From NCBI GenBank assembly GCA_050944035.1, contig JBMNQH010000008.1, positions 1 through 64,000 on the forward strand: a stretch of 64,000 nucleotides of DNA, in the 5' to 3' direction. The notes below the pieces were generated by a model that was given only the letters and a program-made list of their open reading frames with translations, searched no databases and had not been told where the DNA came from. Position 1 is the stretch's first letter. The number at the start of each line of letters is the position of its first letter. A program made the position numbers and the translations under genes. Below, in pieces: positions 47,661 through 56,885 of this stretch. The DNA comes from JBMNQH01 sp050944035. GTDB lineage: Bacteria; Bacillota; Clostridia; Oscillospirales; Oscillospiraceae.

Positions 47661-47688
47661 AGAGTGGGTTCTACCCACTCTTTTTGTT
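47661..47688 (+). terminator. Leader attenuator hairpin before rimP
   Basis: AGAGTGGGT (47661-47669) pairs with ACCCACTCT (47673-47681) around TCT, followed by TTTTGTT. It lies about 25 bases after the predicted transcription start and 40 bases before rimP, so it must be read through for expression of the nusA operon. Confidence 0.75.
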
Positions 47689-47728
47689 GATTAAAAATTA
47701 AATGTAAGAAATTGGAAACGAGTGAATT

Positions 47729-48181
47729 ATGAACAAAATTGCTGGTATTGTGAGTGAAATTGCGCTTCCTGTTGTTGAAAAACACGGATGTGAGCTCTGG
47801 GACGTGGAATATATCCGCGAAGCTGGTCAGTGGTACCTGCGTGTGTATATTGACAAAGAGGGTGGCGTCGGTATCAACGATTGTGAGGCCATCAGCCGAG
47901 AACTGGATCCCATGCTGGATGAAGCAGATCCGATTCCCAGCAACTATGTGTTCGAGGTGTCCTCTGCAGGGGCAGAGCGGCAGCTTCGCCGTGCGTCCGA
48001 TTTTTTCCGTTTTATGGGCAGTCATGTTGAAGTAAAGCTGTATAAAGCCTTTGAAAATAAGAAAAATTATGTGGGTGTATTGCGCGGGTATCAGGATGGC
48101 GATGTGACCATAGAGGTTGCCGGTCGTAGTATCACATTTGAAAAGACGCAGGTTGCTAATGTACGCCTTCGTATCGTCTAA
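47729..48181 (+). CDS. rimP: Ribosome maturation factor RimP
   Basis: RimP (150 residues) is needed for 30S subunit maturation. The N-terminal domain has ELWDVEYIREAGQWYLRVYIDKEGGVGINDCEAISRELD, and the C-terminal SH3-like domain includes VGVLRGYQDGDVTIEV. It is the first gene of the conserved rimP-nusA-rnpM-rplGA-infB-rbfA operon. Start ATG 47729 follows GAAATTGGAAACGAG, a modest ribosome binding site. Confidence 0.95.
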   Translation: MNKIAGIVSEIALPVVEKHGCELWDVEYIREAGQWYLRVYIDKEGGVGINDCEAISRELDPMLDEADPIPSNYVFEVSSAGAERQLRRASDFFRFMGSHVEVKLYKAFENKKNYVGVLRGYQDGDVTIEVAGRSITFEKTQVANVRLRIV

Positions 48182-48204
48182 CAGGAAATGAGGAGTATAG
48201 AAAG

Positions 48205-49374
48205 ATGAACGCTGAATTCTTTGCGGCTATTGAGGAAATTGAACGGGAAAAAGGCATTCCCCGCGAATATATGCTTGAAAAAATCAACCAGGCGCTTTTG
48301 GCCGCTTTTAAGAAGGATAATCCCGGTTGCGCAGAAAATATTACCATTACCGTGGATGAGAAGAAAAAGAAGATTGAAATGACATTGCAAAAGCGTGTTG
48401 TAGATGATGTCTATGATCCGGATGTGGAGATTCTTCTGGAGGAGGCAAGACTGTATCATAAAAATGCAAAGCTTGATGATATCGTGGATATTCCGGTCGA
48501 GACCAAAAAGTTTGGCCGTATTGCAGCGCAGGCAGCCAAACAGGTGATTATCCAGGGGATTCGAGAGGCTGAGCGTGGGATTATTTATGAGGAATTTACT
48601 TCGAAGGAACACGAGATCCTGACTGGTGTGGTTTCCCGTGTCGAGCCGAGAAACGGTTCGGTCTCTATTAAGATTACTTCCAATTCGGAGTTTACCGAAG
48701 CGGTTTTATCTCCCAACGATCAAATCCATGGTGAAGTTTTAAAAGAAGGCGACCGTATCCGCGTTTATGTTGTTGAAGTCAAAAAGTCCACCAGAGGACC
48801 GCAAATCATCCTGTCCAGAACACATCCATGTCTGGTAATACGTCTCTTTGAGCTGGAAGTGCCCGAAATTTATAACGGAGAAGTAGAGATTCGAAGCGTA
48901 GCTCGTGAGGCAGGCAGTCGTACCAAAATGGCAGTTTGGTCCAACGATCCGGAAATTGATCCGGTTGGCGCCTGTGTCGGTCCAAAGGGTGGCCGTGTCG
49001 CCGGTATTGTAGAGGAGCTCGGCGGTGAAAAAATTGACATCATCAAATACAGTGAGGTTCCGGAAGAATACATTGCAGCAGCGCTTTCTCCAGCGGAAGT
49101 AGTCAATGTGACACTGACCGGAGATGAGACCATGAAAAGCTGCCGCGTAGTGGTTCCGGATTCTCAACTCTCCCTTGCGATTGGCAAGGAGGGACAGAAT
49201 GCACGATTGGCTGCAAAGCTGACCGGGTATAAAATTGATATCCGCCCCGAATCGGAAAGCGTCAAATTTGACGATGATCCCGTTGCAGAAGATGAGGAGC
49301 TGGAAGTGGAACTGGTCGATGCGGTGGACGACTTTGACTTCGATCAGGAAGAGGAACAGGAGATAGACGAATAA
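48205..49374 (+). CDS. nusA: Transcription termination/antitermination factor NusA
   Basis: A 389-residue NusA with the usual order: N-terminal RNA polymerase-binding domain (1-125), S1 domain (about 130-200, ILTGVVSRVEPRNGSVSIKI), KH1 (DPVGACVGPKGGRVAGIVEELGGEKIDII) and KH2 (LAIGKEGQNARLAAKLTGYKIDI). An acidic tail (DDFDFDQEEEQEIDE) ends the protein. Length is typical for Firmicutes, which lack the C-terminal repeats of proteobacterial NusA. It promotes pausing and hairpin-dependent termination, so it may act on the leader hairpin of its own operon. Confidence 0.97.
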   Translation: MNAEFFAAIEEIEREKGIPREYMLEKINQALLAAFKKDNPGCAENITITVDEKKKKIEMTLQKRVVDDVYDPDVEILLEEARLYHKNAKLDDIVDIPVETKKFGRIAAQAAKQVIIQGIREAERGIIYEEFTSKEHEILTGVVSRVEPRNGSVSIKITSNSEFTEAVLSPNDQIHGEVLKEGDRIRVYVVEVKKSTRGPQIILSRTHPCLVIRLFELEVPEIYNGEVEIRSVAREAGSRTKMAVWSNDPEIDPVGACVGPKGGRVAGIVEELGGEKIDIIKYSEVPEEYIAAALSPAEVVNVTLTGDETMKSCRVVVPDSQLSLAIGKEGQNARLAAKLTGYKIDIRPESESVKFDDDPVAEDEELEVELVDAVDDFDFDQEEEQEIDE

Positions 49375-49432
49375 ACGTCTATTCAGAAATCGACACAGAG
49401 CGAATGGTTCTCTGTGAGGAGGGCAGTCAGTT

Positions 49433-49702
49433 ATGCCGAAGAAAATTCCAATGCGTCAGTGTACCGGCTGCCGCGAAATGAAAGCAAAACGTGATTTAAT
49501 CCGTGTTGTAAAGTCTCCAGAGGGTGAAATTTCCCTTGATTTCAAAGGAAAAGCAGCTGGAAGAGGTGCATACTTATGTCCAGATCAGAATTGCTTGAAG
49601 CAAGCGATCAAGACCCATGCGCTGGAACGTGCACTGCAAGCTGCAATACCAGAAAAGATTTATACAGATCTCTCGGTGCAGATGGAGGAGGCAGATGAAT
49701 AA
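49433..49702 (+). CDS. rnpM: RNase P modulator RnpM (YlxR, DUF448)
   Basis: An 89-residue RNA-binding protein of the YlxR/DUF448 family with the signature RQCTGCREMKAKRDLIRVVKSP at its N terminus and GRGAYLCPDQNCLKQA. In B. subtilis YlxR binds and modulates RNase P. Position between nusA and the L7Ae-like gene is conserved. Its stop overlaps the next start codon by eight bases. Confidence 0.93.
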   Translation: MPKKIPMRQCTGCREMKAKRDLIRVVKSPEGEISLDFKGKAAGRGAYLCPDQNCLKQAIKTHALERALQAAIPEKIYTDLSVQMEEADE

Positions 49703-50120
49703 CAAAGCAAGAAACTATCTGGCAATTGCCATGAAGGCGGGGACTCTGGAGATTGGAGAGGAAAACGCCGGTGCGGCAGTCCGCCACGGGAAAGCCAAAG
49801 TGTTGTTGCTGGCTTCTGACGCTTCCGGGAATGCTCGCCGTCGTGCAGAGGGATTTGTCTATGGTGTCAATGTATCCATTGTAAAATTGCCCTTTACGAA
49901 AGAAGAGATTGCCTCCAGCACGGGGAAGTCTGGCTGTTCTATGGCGGCTGTGACAGATATTGGATTGGCAAAGAGTATTGTGGAGTCGTTGGCTGCCGAC
50001 GATGCGCAATATGAAGAGATTGCAAAAGAACTTGCAGAGAAATATGTCAAAGTGCAGCGGCGTAAGGAAGAAGCCAGATCCCACGAACGGAACAAACGTA
50101 CGGGTAAGAGGAGGAAATAA
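49695..50120 (+). CDS. rplGA: L7Ae-family ribosomal-like protein (YlxQ)
   Basis: A 141-residue protein of the L7Ae/L30e/YlxQ family (GTLEIGEENAGAAVRHGKAKVLLLASDAS and CSMAAVTDIGLAKSI), expected to bind kink-turn RNA. A basic C-terminal tail (RKEEARSHERNKRTGKRRK) extends the core fold. Start ATG 49695 gives the conserved MNNKARNYLAIAMKAG N terminus; the frame extends upstream inside rnpM. It overlaps rnpM and ends four bases before infB. Confidence 0.9.
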   Translation: MNNKARNYLAIAMKAGTLEIGEENAGAAVRHGKAKVLLLASDASGNARRRAEGFVYGVNVSIVKLPFTKEEIASSTGKSGCSMAAVTDIGLAKSIVESLAADDAQYEEIAKELAEKYVKVQRRKEEARSHERNKRTGKRRK

Positions 50121-50124
50121 GCTT

Positions 50125-52581
50125 ATGAGTACTTTTAATAAATACAGAGTACACGAGGTGGCAAAGGACTTTAACAGCAATTCCAAAACCATCTCTACAA
50201 TACTGACGGAATATGCAACGACTCCCAAGAACCATATGCAGGTTCTCACCGAGGAGGAACTCGATATCGTTTTTGAGTATCTTACCCAGCATAATCAGGT
50301 GCAGAGCATTGCGGAAGTGTTTGCACCTGGCGGTGTGGAAAAGCCTGCTGGTGAAAAACCTGCCGGTGGGAAAAAACCGAGAGGAGACAGCCAGCAGAAT
50401 AACAGAGGTCAGCAGAGCGGAAATCGCAACAGCGATAATCGCCGGGCAGGCGGACGTAACGATAACCGCAGCAATGACCAGCAACGCAGTGACAACCGGA
50501 ACAACGGCAGTCACAATCCGGGGCAGAGCAACGGTCAGGAAAGACAGCCGACGAGAGCCAACAAAAATGACAGAGCACATACACCAAAGCAGGTTCCGGA
50601 AAAGCGTCTGATTGATACACGCGGTGCAACAATCAATATTGATAAGTACGACGAGCGTCTTGACAGTCTCGTGCCGGAGCGTGCAGAGCGGGCACAGAAT
50701 GCGCAGCGCGGAAAAGAACGGATTGGCGGCAATAGACAGCGTCGTCAGCAGACTGCGGCTTCCAGTGCAAAGCGCCGCCAGGAAGAGCGTGATAAAATGC
50801 AGCGTCTGCAGCTCGAAATTGCCAAAAAGCAGCAGTTGAAAGTTTCCATTCCCGATGAAATTGGCGTCGGCGAACTGGCTTCCCGTATGAAAAAGACAGG
50901 GGCAGAAGTTGTCAAGCAGCTGATGAAACTGGGCGTTATGGCATCTCTGAGCGAAATCATCGATTATGATACAGCCGCATTGGTTGCCATGGAACTTGGC
51001 TGCAAGGTAGAGAAAGAAGTCGTTGTTACCGTGGAAGAACGACTGATTGACGATCATACCGACAAAGAAGAAGAACTGGTTCCGAGAGCACCGGTTGTTG
51101 TTGTCATGGGGCATGTCGATCACGGTAAGACCTCTTTGCTCGACCGTATCCGTCAGGCCAATGTCGTTGCAGGTGAAGCCGGTGGCATTACCCAGCACAT
51201 CGGCGCATATCGCGTCAATGTCAACGGCAGCCCGGTTACCTTCCTGGATACACCAGGACATGAGGCGTTTACCTCCATGCGTGCACGCGGTGCCATGGTT
51301 ACAGATATTGCCATTCTGGTTGTTGCAGCCGATGACGGTATTATGCCGCAGACCATCGAGTCCATCAATCATGCAAAAGCTGCAGAGATTCCCATCGTTG
51401 TTGCCATCAACAAGATGGACGTTCACGGCGCCAACCCTGACCGGATCAAGCAACAGCTGACAGAACACGACCTGGTTCCGGAAGAGTGGGGCGGTGAAAC
51501 CATTGTCTGCCCCATTTCGGCAAAAACTGGCGACGGCATCGATGAACTGCTTGAGATGTTGGTTCTCACTGCAGAAATGCGAGAGTTAAAGGCGAATCCC
51601 AACCGTGCTGCAAAGGGTACAGTTGTCGAGGCAAGACTGGATAAGGGACGCGGTCCTATTATGACCGTACTGGTTCAGAATGGCACCCTGCATCAGGGTG
51701 ACGTCATCATTGCGGGCACAGCTGTTGGCCGTGTTCGCGTTATGACCAACGACAAGGGAGAGCGTGTGACCGATGCAGGCCCTTCTATTCCCGTCGAGAT
51801 TACCGGTATGTCGGAAGTTCCCAAGGCTGGCGATACCTTCAATGCAGTAGATGACGAACGTATGGCTCGTGAGCTCGTAGAAGAGCGGAAAGCCCAGATG
51901 AAGGAAATTGCATTTGGCGGTACAAAGAAGGTTTCGCTGGAAGATTTGTTCTCCCAGATTCAGCAGGGCGAAATCAAAGACTTTAATATTATTGTCAAGG
52001 CGGATGTACAGGGCAGTGCGGAAGCGGTAAAGGCTTCTCTGGAAAAACTGAGCAATGACGAAGTGCGCGTCCGAGTCATCCACTCAGCGGTTGGTGCGAT
52101 CAATGAGTCTGATGTTATGCTTGCTGCGACGTCCGGTGCCATTATTGTTGGCTTTAATGTTCGTCCCGATGCGGCAGCCCGTGAAAATGCAACGCGCAAC
52201 AATGTCGATATGAGAATGTATCGCGTTATCTATGACTGCCTCAATGAGATCGAATCGGCAATGAAGGGCATGCTGGCTCCGAAATTTAAAGAAGTTGTCA
52301 TCGGCCACGCGGAAGTCCGTCAGGTCTATAAAGTATCCAAGGTTGGTACGGTTACCGGTTGCTATGTCCAGGATGGTAAAATTGTCCGCAATTGTCAGGT
52401 TCGTATTGTCCGCGACGGAATTGTAATTCATGAGGGCGAACTGGCTTCTCTTCGTCGATTTAAGGATGACGTCAAGGAAGTTGCACAAAACTATGAATGC
52501 GGTATGCAGGTCGAGCGATTTAATGATATCAAGGAAGGCGATATCATCGAATGCTTTGTTATGGAAGAGATCAAGAACTAA
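50125..52581 (+). CDS. infB: Translation initiation factor IF-2
   Basis: An 818-residue IF-2. After a short IF2_N-like segment (KYRVHEVAKDFNSNSKTISTIL) comes a low-complexity stretch rich in Asn, Arg, Gln and Gly (about 85-165), then a second IF2_N domain and the G domain with GHVDHGKTSLLD (G1), DTPGHEAF (G3) and NKMD (G4). Domains II, III and the fMet-tRNA-binding C2 domain follow. Start ATG 50125 after AGAGGAGG gives the usual N terminus; the longer frame runs into rplGA. Length is normal for Firmicutes. Confidence 0.97.
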   Translation: MSTFNKYRVHEVAKDFNSNSKTISTILTEYATTPKNHMQVLTEEELDIVFEYLTQHNQVQSIAEVFAPGGVEKPAGEKPAGGKKPRGDSQQNNRGQQSGNRNSDNRRAGGRNDNRSNDQQRSDNRNNGSHNPGQSNGQERQPTRANKNDRAHTPKQVPEKRLIDTRGATINIDKYDERLDSLVPERAERAQNAQRGKERIGGNRQRRQQTAASSAKRRQEERDKMQRLQLEIAKKQQLKVSIPDEIGVGELASRMKKTGAEVVKQLMKLGVMASLSEIIDYDTAALVAMELGCKVEKEVVVTVEERLIDDHTDKEEELVPRAPVVVVMGHVDHGKTSLLDRIRQANVVAGEAGGITQHIGAYRVNVNGSPVTFLDTPGHEAFTSMRARGAMVTDIAILVVAADDGIMPQTIESINHAKAAEIPIVVAINKMDVHGANPDRIKQQLTEHDLVPEEWGGETIVCPISAKTGDGIDELLEMLVLTAEMRELKANPNRAAKGTVVEARLDKGRGPIMTVLVQNGTLHQGDVIIAGTAVGRVRVMTNDKGERVTDAGPSIPVEITGMSEVPKAGDTFNAVDDERMARELVEERKAQMKEIAFGGTKKVSLEDLFSQIQQGEIKDFNIIVKADVQGSAEAVKASLEKLSNDEVRVRVIHSAVGAINESDVMLAATSGAIIVGFNVRPDAAARENATRNNVDMRMYRVIYDCLNEIESAMKGMLAPKFKEVVIGHAEVRQVYKVSKVGTVTGCYVQDGKIVRNCQVRIVRDGIVIHEGELASLRRFKDDVKEVAQNYECGMQVERFNDIKEGDIIECFVMEEIKN

Positions 52582-52620
52582 TCTGACATATACGCTTTTG
52601 AGAGCAGGAGGAACCGGGTT

Positions 52621-52995
52621 ATGGCTTCCAATCGAATCAATCGTACCAATGATGATATCCAGCGTGTGCTGAGTACGTTATTGCGTTCTATCAAAGATCC
52701 ACGGGTCAACCAGGGGATGATCAGCATTACACATGTTGAAACAACAGGAGATCTGCGGTACAGCAAAATTTATCTTAGCGTCCTTGGTATGCAGAATGAA
52801 AAAGAATTTAGAAAAGGTCTGAAATCTGCTTCCGGCTGGCTTCGCCGAGAGGTGGGCAGATCGCTTAATCTGCGCTATACGCCGGAACTTGTGTTTGAGT
52901 TGGACAACTCGATCAGCTACGGCGCGCATATCAACGAGATCATCAGCAGTCTTGACATTTCCAAAGAGGATGAGGACGGGGAAACGGAGGAGTAG
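52621..52995 (+). CDS. rbfA: 30S ribosome-binding factor RbfA
   Basis: A 124-residue KH-like protein that binds the 30S subunit during late maturation. Family features are RINRTNDDIQRVLSTLLRSIKDPRVNQGMISITHVETTGDLRYSKIY and the LRYTPELVFELDNSISYG segment. Start ATG 52621 follows AGGAGGAACCGGG. It follows infB as in most Firmicutes and is three bases from nrnA. Confidence 0.95.
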   Translation: MASNRINRTNDDIQRVLSTLLRSIKDPRVNQGMISITHVETTGDLRYSKIYLSVLGMQNEKEFRKGLKSASGWLRREVGRSLNLRYTPELVFELDNSISYGAHINEIISSLDISKEDEDGETEE

Positions 52996-52998
52996 GAT

Positions 52999-53934
52999 AT
53001 GGATTTAAACAGTTGCGCTGCACAGTTGCGCGAGAAAGATGAGATTCTCATTGTGACACACAAGCGTCCAGATGGGGATACCCTTGGCAGCGCGGCGGCG
53101 CTTTGCCGTGGACTTCGCCAACTGGGTAAGCAAGCGTATCTGTTTCCCAATCCGGAGATTACCGAGACATATGCCGACATGGTTGCGCCATATCTGGCGC
53201 CCGCTGGCTATGTCCCGGCTTTTGTGATGTCTGTAGATCTTGCAGATGTGAATTTGTTTCCCCATGATTTTTCGGGACGGATTGAATTGAGTGTGGATCA
53301 CCACGGCTCTAACACCGAGTATGCCGATGAAACACTGGTCATGTCTGACTGTGCGGCCTGTGGTGAGATCATTTACGCTTTGTTGCTCGCGCTCGGGTGT
53401 TCCATTGAACGGGAAATTGCCAATGCGCTCTATATTGCATTGGCAACGGATACCGGTTGTTTCTGCTATGCCAATACCAATGCCAATACCTTACGGGTGG
53501 CATCGGAACTGCTTGCCGCGGGAGCGGAGAATGCTGCGATTAACAAGCGGCTGTTCCGCACAGTTTCCCGCGCAAGAGTATTGCTGGAAGGAATGATCTG
53601 TACAGGGATGCAATTTTTTGCTGACGGCAGAATTGTGGTATCCACGATTACGCTGGAGATGATGGAGCGTTCCGGTGCCACAGACAATGACTGTGACGAT
53701 CTTGCCAACATTGCCGGTAAAGTTGCCGGCGGTCTGGCGGCTCTCACAGTCAAAGAAAAGCCGGATGGTAAAACGAAAGTTTCAATCCGTACCACCGGTA
53801 TTGTCAATGCCAACGAGATTGCGCAAAAGTTCGACGGTGGTGGGCATACCATGGCTTCCGGCTGCGCATTTGACTGTGATTACCATGAGGCGACGCGCCG
53901 TTTGGTCGCGGCGATCGAAGAGGTATTGGCATGA
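52999..53934 (+). CDS. nrnA: DHH-family bifunctional oligoribonuclease / PAP phosphatase NrnA
   Basis: A 311-residue DHH-DHHA1 phosphoesterase. The catalytic motifs are THKRPDGDTLGSAAAL, the DHH triad in SVDHHGSN and the DHHA1 motif FDGGGHTMASG near the C terminus. NrnA degrades short RNA oligomers and 3'-phosphoadenosine 5'-phosphate. The location between rbfA and truB is conserved in Firmicutes. Its stop overlaps the truB start by four bases. Confidence 0.94.
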   Translation: MDLNSCAAQLREKDEILIVTHKRPDGDTLGSAAALCRGLRQLGKQAYLFPNPEITETYADMVAPYLAPAGYVPAFVMSVDLADVNLFPHDFSGRIELSVDHHGSNTEYADETLVMSDCAACGEIIYALLLALGCSIEREIANALYIALATDTGCFCYANTNANTLRVASELLAAGAENAAINKRLFRTVSRARVLLEGMICTGMQFFADGRIVVSTITLEMMERSGATDNDCDDLANIAGKVAGGLAALTVKEKPDGKTKVSIRTTGIVNANEIAQKFDGGGHTMASGCAFDCDYHEATRRLVAAIEEVLA

Positions 53935-54797
53935 ATGGAATTTTGCTGGTAGACAAGCCGGCAGGCTGGACTTCCCATGATGTCGTTGCCAAGCTGCGTG
54001 GTATACTGCATGAGCGCCGTATTGGGCATTCAGGGACGTTGGATCCAATGGCAACTGGCTTGCTGGTGGCATTTGTCGGACGTGCAACACGTGCCGTTGA
54101 GTTTGCAGAGTCTGATTGTAAAGAATATCTGGCTGGTTTGCGTCTTGGTATCACAACAGATACGCAGGATATCACGGGAACTGTACTGTCACAGTCAGCG
54201 CCTGTGGATCGTCAAACAGCAGAGGCGGTGTTTGCCCAGTTCCGTGGCGGAATTTCACAAGTTCCACCGATGTATTCGGCAATTAAACTCGATGGGCAGA
54301 AACTTTATACGCTTGCGCGGCGTGGAAAGACAGTCGAACGAAAGCCGAGAAATATTACAATACACAAACTGGAGTGCATTGGTGAGCAAGATGGAGACTT
54401 GTTGCTGGATGTACAATGTTCTAAAGGAACCTATATCCGAACGCTTTGTCATGATATTGGTGCAGCATTGGGTTGTGGCGGCACGTTGTCCAGTTTACGA
54501 CGAATTCAGGCCGGTGTTTTTTCTGTTGCAGATGCTCTGACACTGGAACAGATTACGGAGGCAGCGAATGTGGGGAACGTGGAATCTCTGTTGCTCCCGG
54601 TGGATCAACTCTTTATCGATGTATCGGCTTTAACCGTCTGTCCTGCGCAGGAAAAGCGTTGTCGTAACGGCGGAACGATTCAGCTTGATGTTCCGGATGG
54701 ACAGTATCGGATCTATTCAGAAGCTGGAGAATTCCTAACCCTGTCTGCGGTGAAAAGTGGTACAGCGATACAGATAAAAAGTTTTTTTGAGGTATAG
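53931..54797 (+). CDS. truB: tRNA pseudouridine55 synthase TruB
   Basis: TruB (288 residues) makes pseudouridine 55 in the T loop of tRNAs. The catalytic Asp38 is in HSGTLDPMATGLL, with DKPAGWTSHDVV at the N terminus and the KGTYIRTLCHDIG motif later. The PUA-like tail is short. It overlaps nrnA and lies three bases before ribF, so all are probably co-translated. Confidence 0.96.
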   Translation: MNGILLVDKPAGWTSHDVVAKLRGILHERRIGHSGTLDPMATGLLVAFVGRATRAVEFAESDCKEYLAGLRLGITTDTQDITGTVLSQSAPVDRQTAEAVFAQFRGGISQVPPMYSAIKLDGQKLYTLARRGKTVERKPRNITIHKLECIGEQDGDLLLDVQCSKGTYIRTLCHDIGAALGCGGTLSSLRRIQAGVFSVADALTLEQITEAANVGNVESLLLPVDQLFIDVSALTVCPAQEKRCRNGGTIQLDVPDGQYRIYSEAGEFLTLSAVKSGTAIQIKSFFEV

Positions 54798-54800
54798 GAT

Positions 54801-55697
54801 ATGGAATCAAACGAAAAATACGTATTGGCGCTCGGATTTTTTGACGGTGTTCACCGCGGGCACTCTGCATTGATGGAGATGACAAAGCGGCGCGCCAGGG
54901 AATTGAGTGCAGAGCCGGGCGTTCTGACCTTTGACGCGCATCCGGATACCTTAGTAAGAGGGGTAGAAGTTCCTCTGATCACCAATGCTGCCGGTCGAAT
55001 TGATATTCTGAACCGGATTTATGGCATTGAAAAGGTTGTATTTTTGCATTTTGATGACCATACAATGAAGATGGCACCGGAAGATTTTGTCTTATGGCTG
55101 CGGGATGATCTGCATGCCGTACATCTGGTCGTTGGCCATGATTTCCATTTCGGCTATAAGGGTAGGGGAAATCCGGAATTTTTAATGCGGTTCTGTAAAG
55201 AGCACGGTATGGGCGTGGATGTGATTCAAAAGGTTTCCATTGGGAATTTTACCATCAGTTCTACCTATATCCGCCAGCTGTTGCAAGCAGGGGACATTGA
55301 ACGTGCAAACGAATTCCTTGGGCATCCCCATACGTTGATTGATACCGTTCGCTATGGCTATAAAATTGGCCGCACAATTGAAACGCCAACCATTAATATG
55401 CGCTTCCCCGAAGGGGTACTTGTACCGCCCTATGGTGTGTATGCCACAAAGGTTGTGTTGGATGATGGGGAACATATCGCAGTTACTAATGTCGGTGTTC
55501 GTCCCACGTTTGGAGACAGCTTTGGTGTAACGGTAGAGAGTTATATACTGGATTTCAACGCCAATTTGTATGGCAGACAGGTTCGTGTTGAATTTTATCG
55601 CTTCTTGCGTCCGGAAATGAAATTCGATACGCCGGAAGCATTGAAAGCGCAGATCCAGAAAGACGCGGAAGATGCAAGAGCCTGTTTTGAAAACTAG
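54801..55697 (+). CDS. ribF: Bifunctional riboflavin kinase / FAD synthetase
   Basis: RibF makes FMN and then FAD. The N-terminal FAD synthetase domain has ALGFFDGVHRGHSALM and the ISSTYIRQLLQAGDIERANEFLGHP region; the C-terminal riboflavin kinase domain has the TPTINM and VTNVGVRPTF motifs. 298 residues is standard. It is the last gene of the operon before a bidirectional terminator. FAD supply matches the flavoproteins encoded elsewhere in the window but no regulatory link is seen. Confidence 0.96.
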   Translation: MESNEKYVLALGFFDGVHRGHSALMEMTKRRARELSAEPGVLTFDAHPDTLVRGVEVPLITNAAGRIDILNRIYGIEKVVFLHFDDHTMKMAPEDFVLWLRDDLHAVHLVVGHDFHFGYKGRGNPEFLMRFCKEHGMGVDVIQKVSIGNFTISSTYIRQLLQAGDIERANEFLGHPHTLIDTVRYGYKIGRTIETPTINMRFPEGVLVPPYGVYATKVVLDDGEHIAVTNVGVRPTFGDSFGVTVESYILDFNANLYGRQVRVEFYRFLRPEMKFDTPEALKAQIQKDAEDARACFEN

Positions 55698-55755
55698 TGG
55701 AGAAATGTACATTTGAACAATTATACAAATATGGAAAAATATTTGTATTTCCTAT

Positions 55756-55798
55756 AAAAAGCAGAAGGACAAGTCAACGACTTGTCCTTCTGCTTTTT
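55756..55798. terminator. Bidirectional terminator between ribF and birA
   Basis: AGCAGAAGGACAAGT (55760-55774) pairs with ACTTGTCCTTCTGCT (55780-55794) around CAACG, extended by A-T pairs into flanking A5 and T6 runs on both sides. Confidence 0.92.
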
Positions 55799-55807
55799 TA
55801 TAAAATA

Positions 55808-56803
55808 TCAGTCTGGAAGATATCCATATAATCCGCGGACTGAGACTTCGCCAGACCGGACGGTTTCCACAGCGCCATCTTTATGCTGCACAACGAGGCC
55901 GAAATCGTCATCGATATCCATTGCAAATGCAGGTTCTGCTGTTCCGCGACGAAGAATCTGAACCTCCTTTCCCAGGGTAAGACAATCTCTGCGGTACGTT
56001 TCAAGGTAGGTGCTGGTGTCATTTTGCAGAAGGGAGGCATAGAGACGATCCAGTTCGACAATCAAGGCCGCCGCGATCTGCGGACGAGAAACAGGATGTC
56101 CCAACTCCATGGAAAGAGAAGTGGCCACTTTTCGTACCTCTTCCTGGAAATCAGAAGCCTGCTGGTTGACGTTGATACCAATTCCCATAACAAGGGATTG
56201 CAGTGCGCCACTTTCACTTTCAAGAGAAAGCTCTGTCAGAATGCCGCAGATCTTTTTTCCATTCAGTACAATATCATTGGTCCATTTGATTTGTGGACGA
56301 ATGCGGCAAACGGTTTCAATGGTATTGCAGACAGCTACGCCACAGAGTGCGGTTATACACATAACGGAAGCAGGAGACAGATCCGGTTTGATCAATACGG
56401 AAAGAAATACACCGGCATCGGTGGACTGAAAACTTCGGCCCATTCGTCCCTTTCCAGCGGTCTGCTGGGAGGAAATGACAACGGTGCCATCTGGCATGGA
56501 TTCATGTTGACGGCAGTAGGTATTTGTGGAATTGATGGTATCAAAACAAAGAATGGTTCCCCCGACGCGAGTGGTTGCCGGCAGATAGCTGCGAATTTCC
56601 CGTTCACAGAGGTGTTCTGGTGTGGCGAGCAGCCGATAGCCCTGCCCGGATTGCGCCTCGATGGTATAGCCTTCCTTCCGGAGCGCGTCGACAGCTTTCC
56701 AGATTGCAGCGCGGGAAATTCCCAATTGTTGGCTGATTTCTTCTCCGGACAAATAACCGTCTGTATGCTGATTTAACAATGTATAAACGCGTTCTTTACT
56801 CAT
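55808..56803 (-). CDS. birA: Biotin--protein ligase / biotin repressor BirA
   Basis: A 331-residue class II biotin ligase. The N-terminal helix-turn-helix (GYLSGEEISQQLGISRAAIWKAVDALRKEGY, about 16-46) makes it also a repressor. The catalytic core has the biotinyl-AMP loop GKGRMGRSF and KWTNDIVLNGKKICGILTE, and a C-terminal domain follows. Start ATG 56803 is 9 bases after AGGAGG; a GTG one codon upstream is possible. It biotinylates enzymes such as the pyruvate carboxylase in this window. It is divergent from bioY with a BirA-type operator between them. Confidence 0.96.
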   Translation of the reverse strand: MSKERVYTLLNQHTDGYLSGEEISQQLGISRAAIWKAVDALRKEGYTIEAQSGQGYRLLATPEHLCEREIRSYLPATTRVGGTILCFDTINSTNTYCRQHESMPDGTVVISSQQTAGKGRMGRSFQSTDAGVFLSVLIKPDLSPASVMCITALCGVAVCNTIETVCRIRPQIKWTNDIVLNGKKICGILTELSLESESGALQSLVMGIGINVNQQASDFQEEVRKVATSLSMELGHPVSRPQIAAALIVELDRLYASLLQNDTSTYLETYRRDCLTLGKEVQILRRGTAEPAFAMDIDDDFGLVVQHKDGAVETVRSGEVSVRGLYGYLPD

Positions 56804-56833
56804 CACATAACATACCTCCTGTGTATTTTATCC

Positions 56834-56862
56834 AGTATAGCATGCTTACGCTTAACCGTCAA
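56834..56862 (-). promoter_or_regulatory. birA promoter
   Basis: Minus strand TTGACG (56862-56857) and TATACT (56839-56834) with a 17-base spacer. The -35 box overlaps the left half of the BirA operator. Confidence 0.75.
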
Positions 56863-56885
56863 CCACATTGAAAATTCTGGTTGAC
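56858..56885. promoter_or_regulatory. BirA operator shared by birA and bioY
   Basis: GTCAACC (56858-56864), 14 bases, GGTTGAC (56879-56885): an inverted repeat with the spacing of known biotin operators (AACC-N14/15-GGTT core). Each half overlaps the -35 box of one of the two divergent promoters. Confidence 0.8.
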
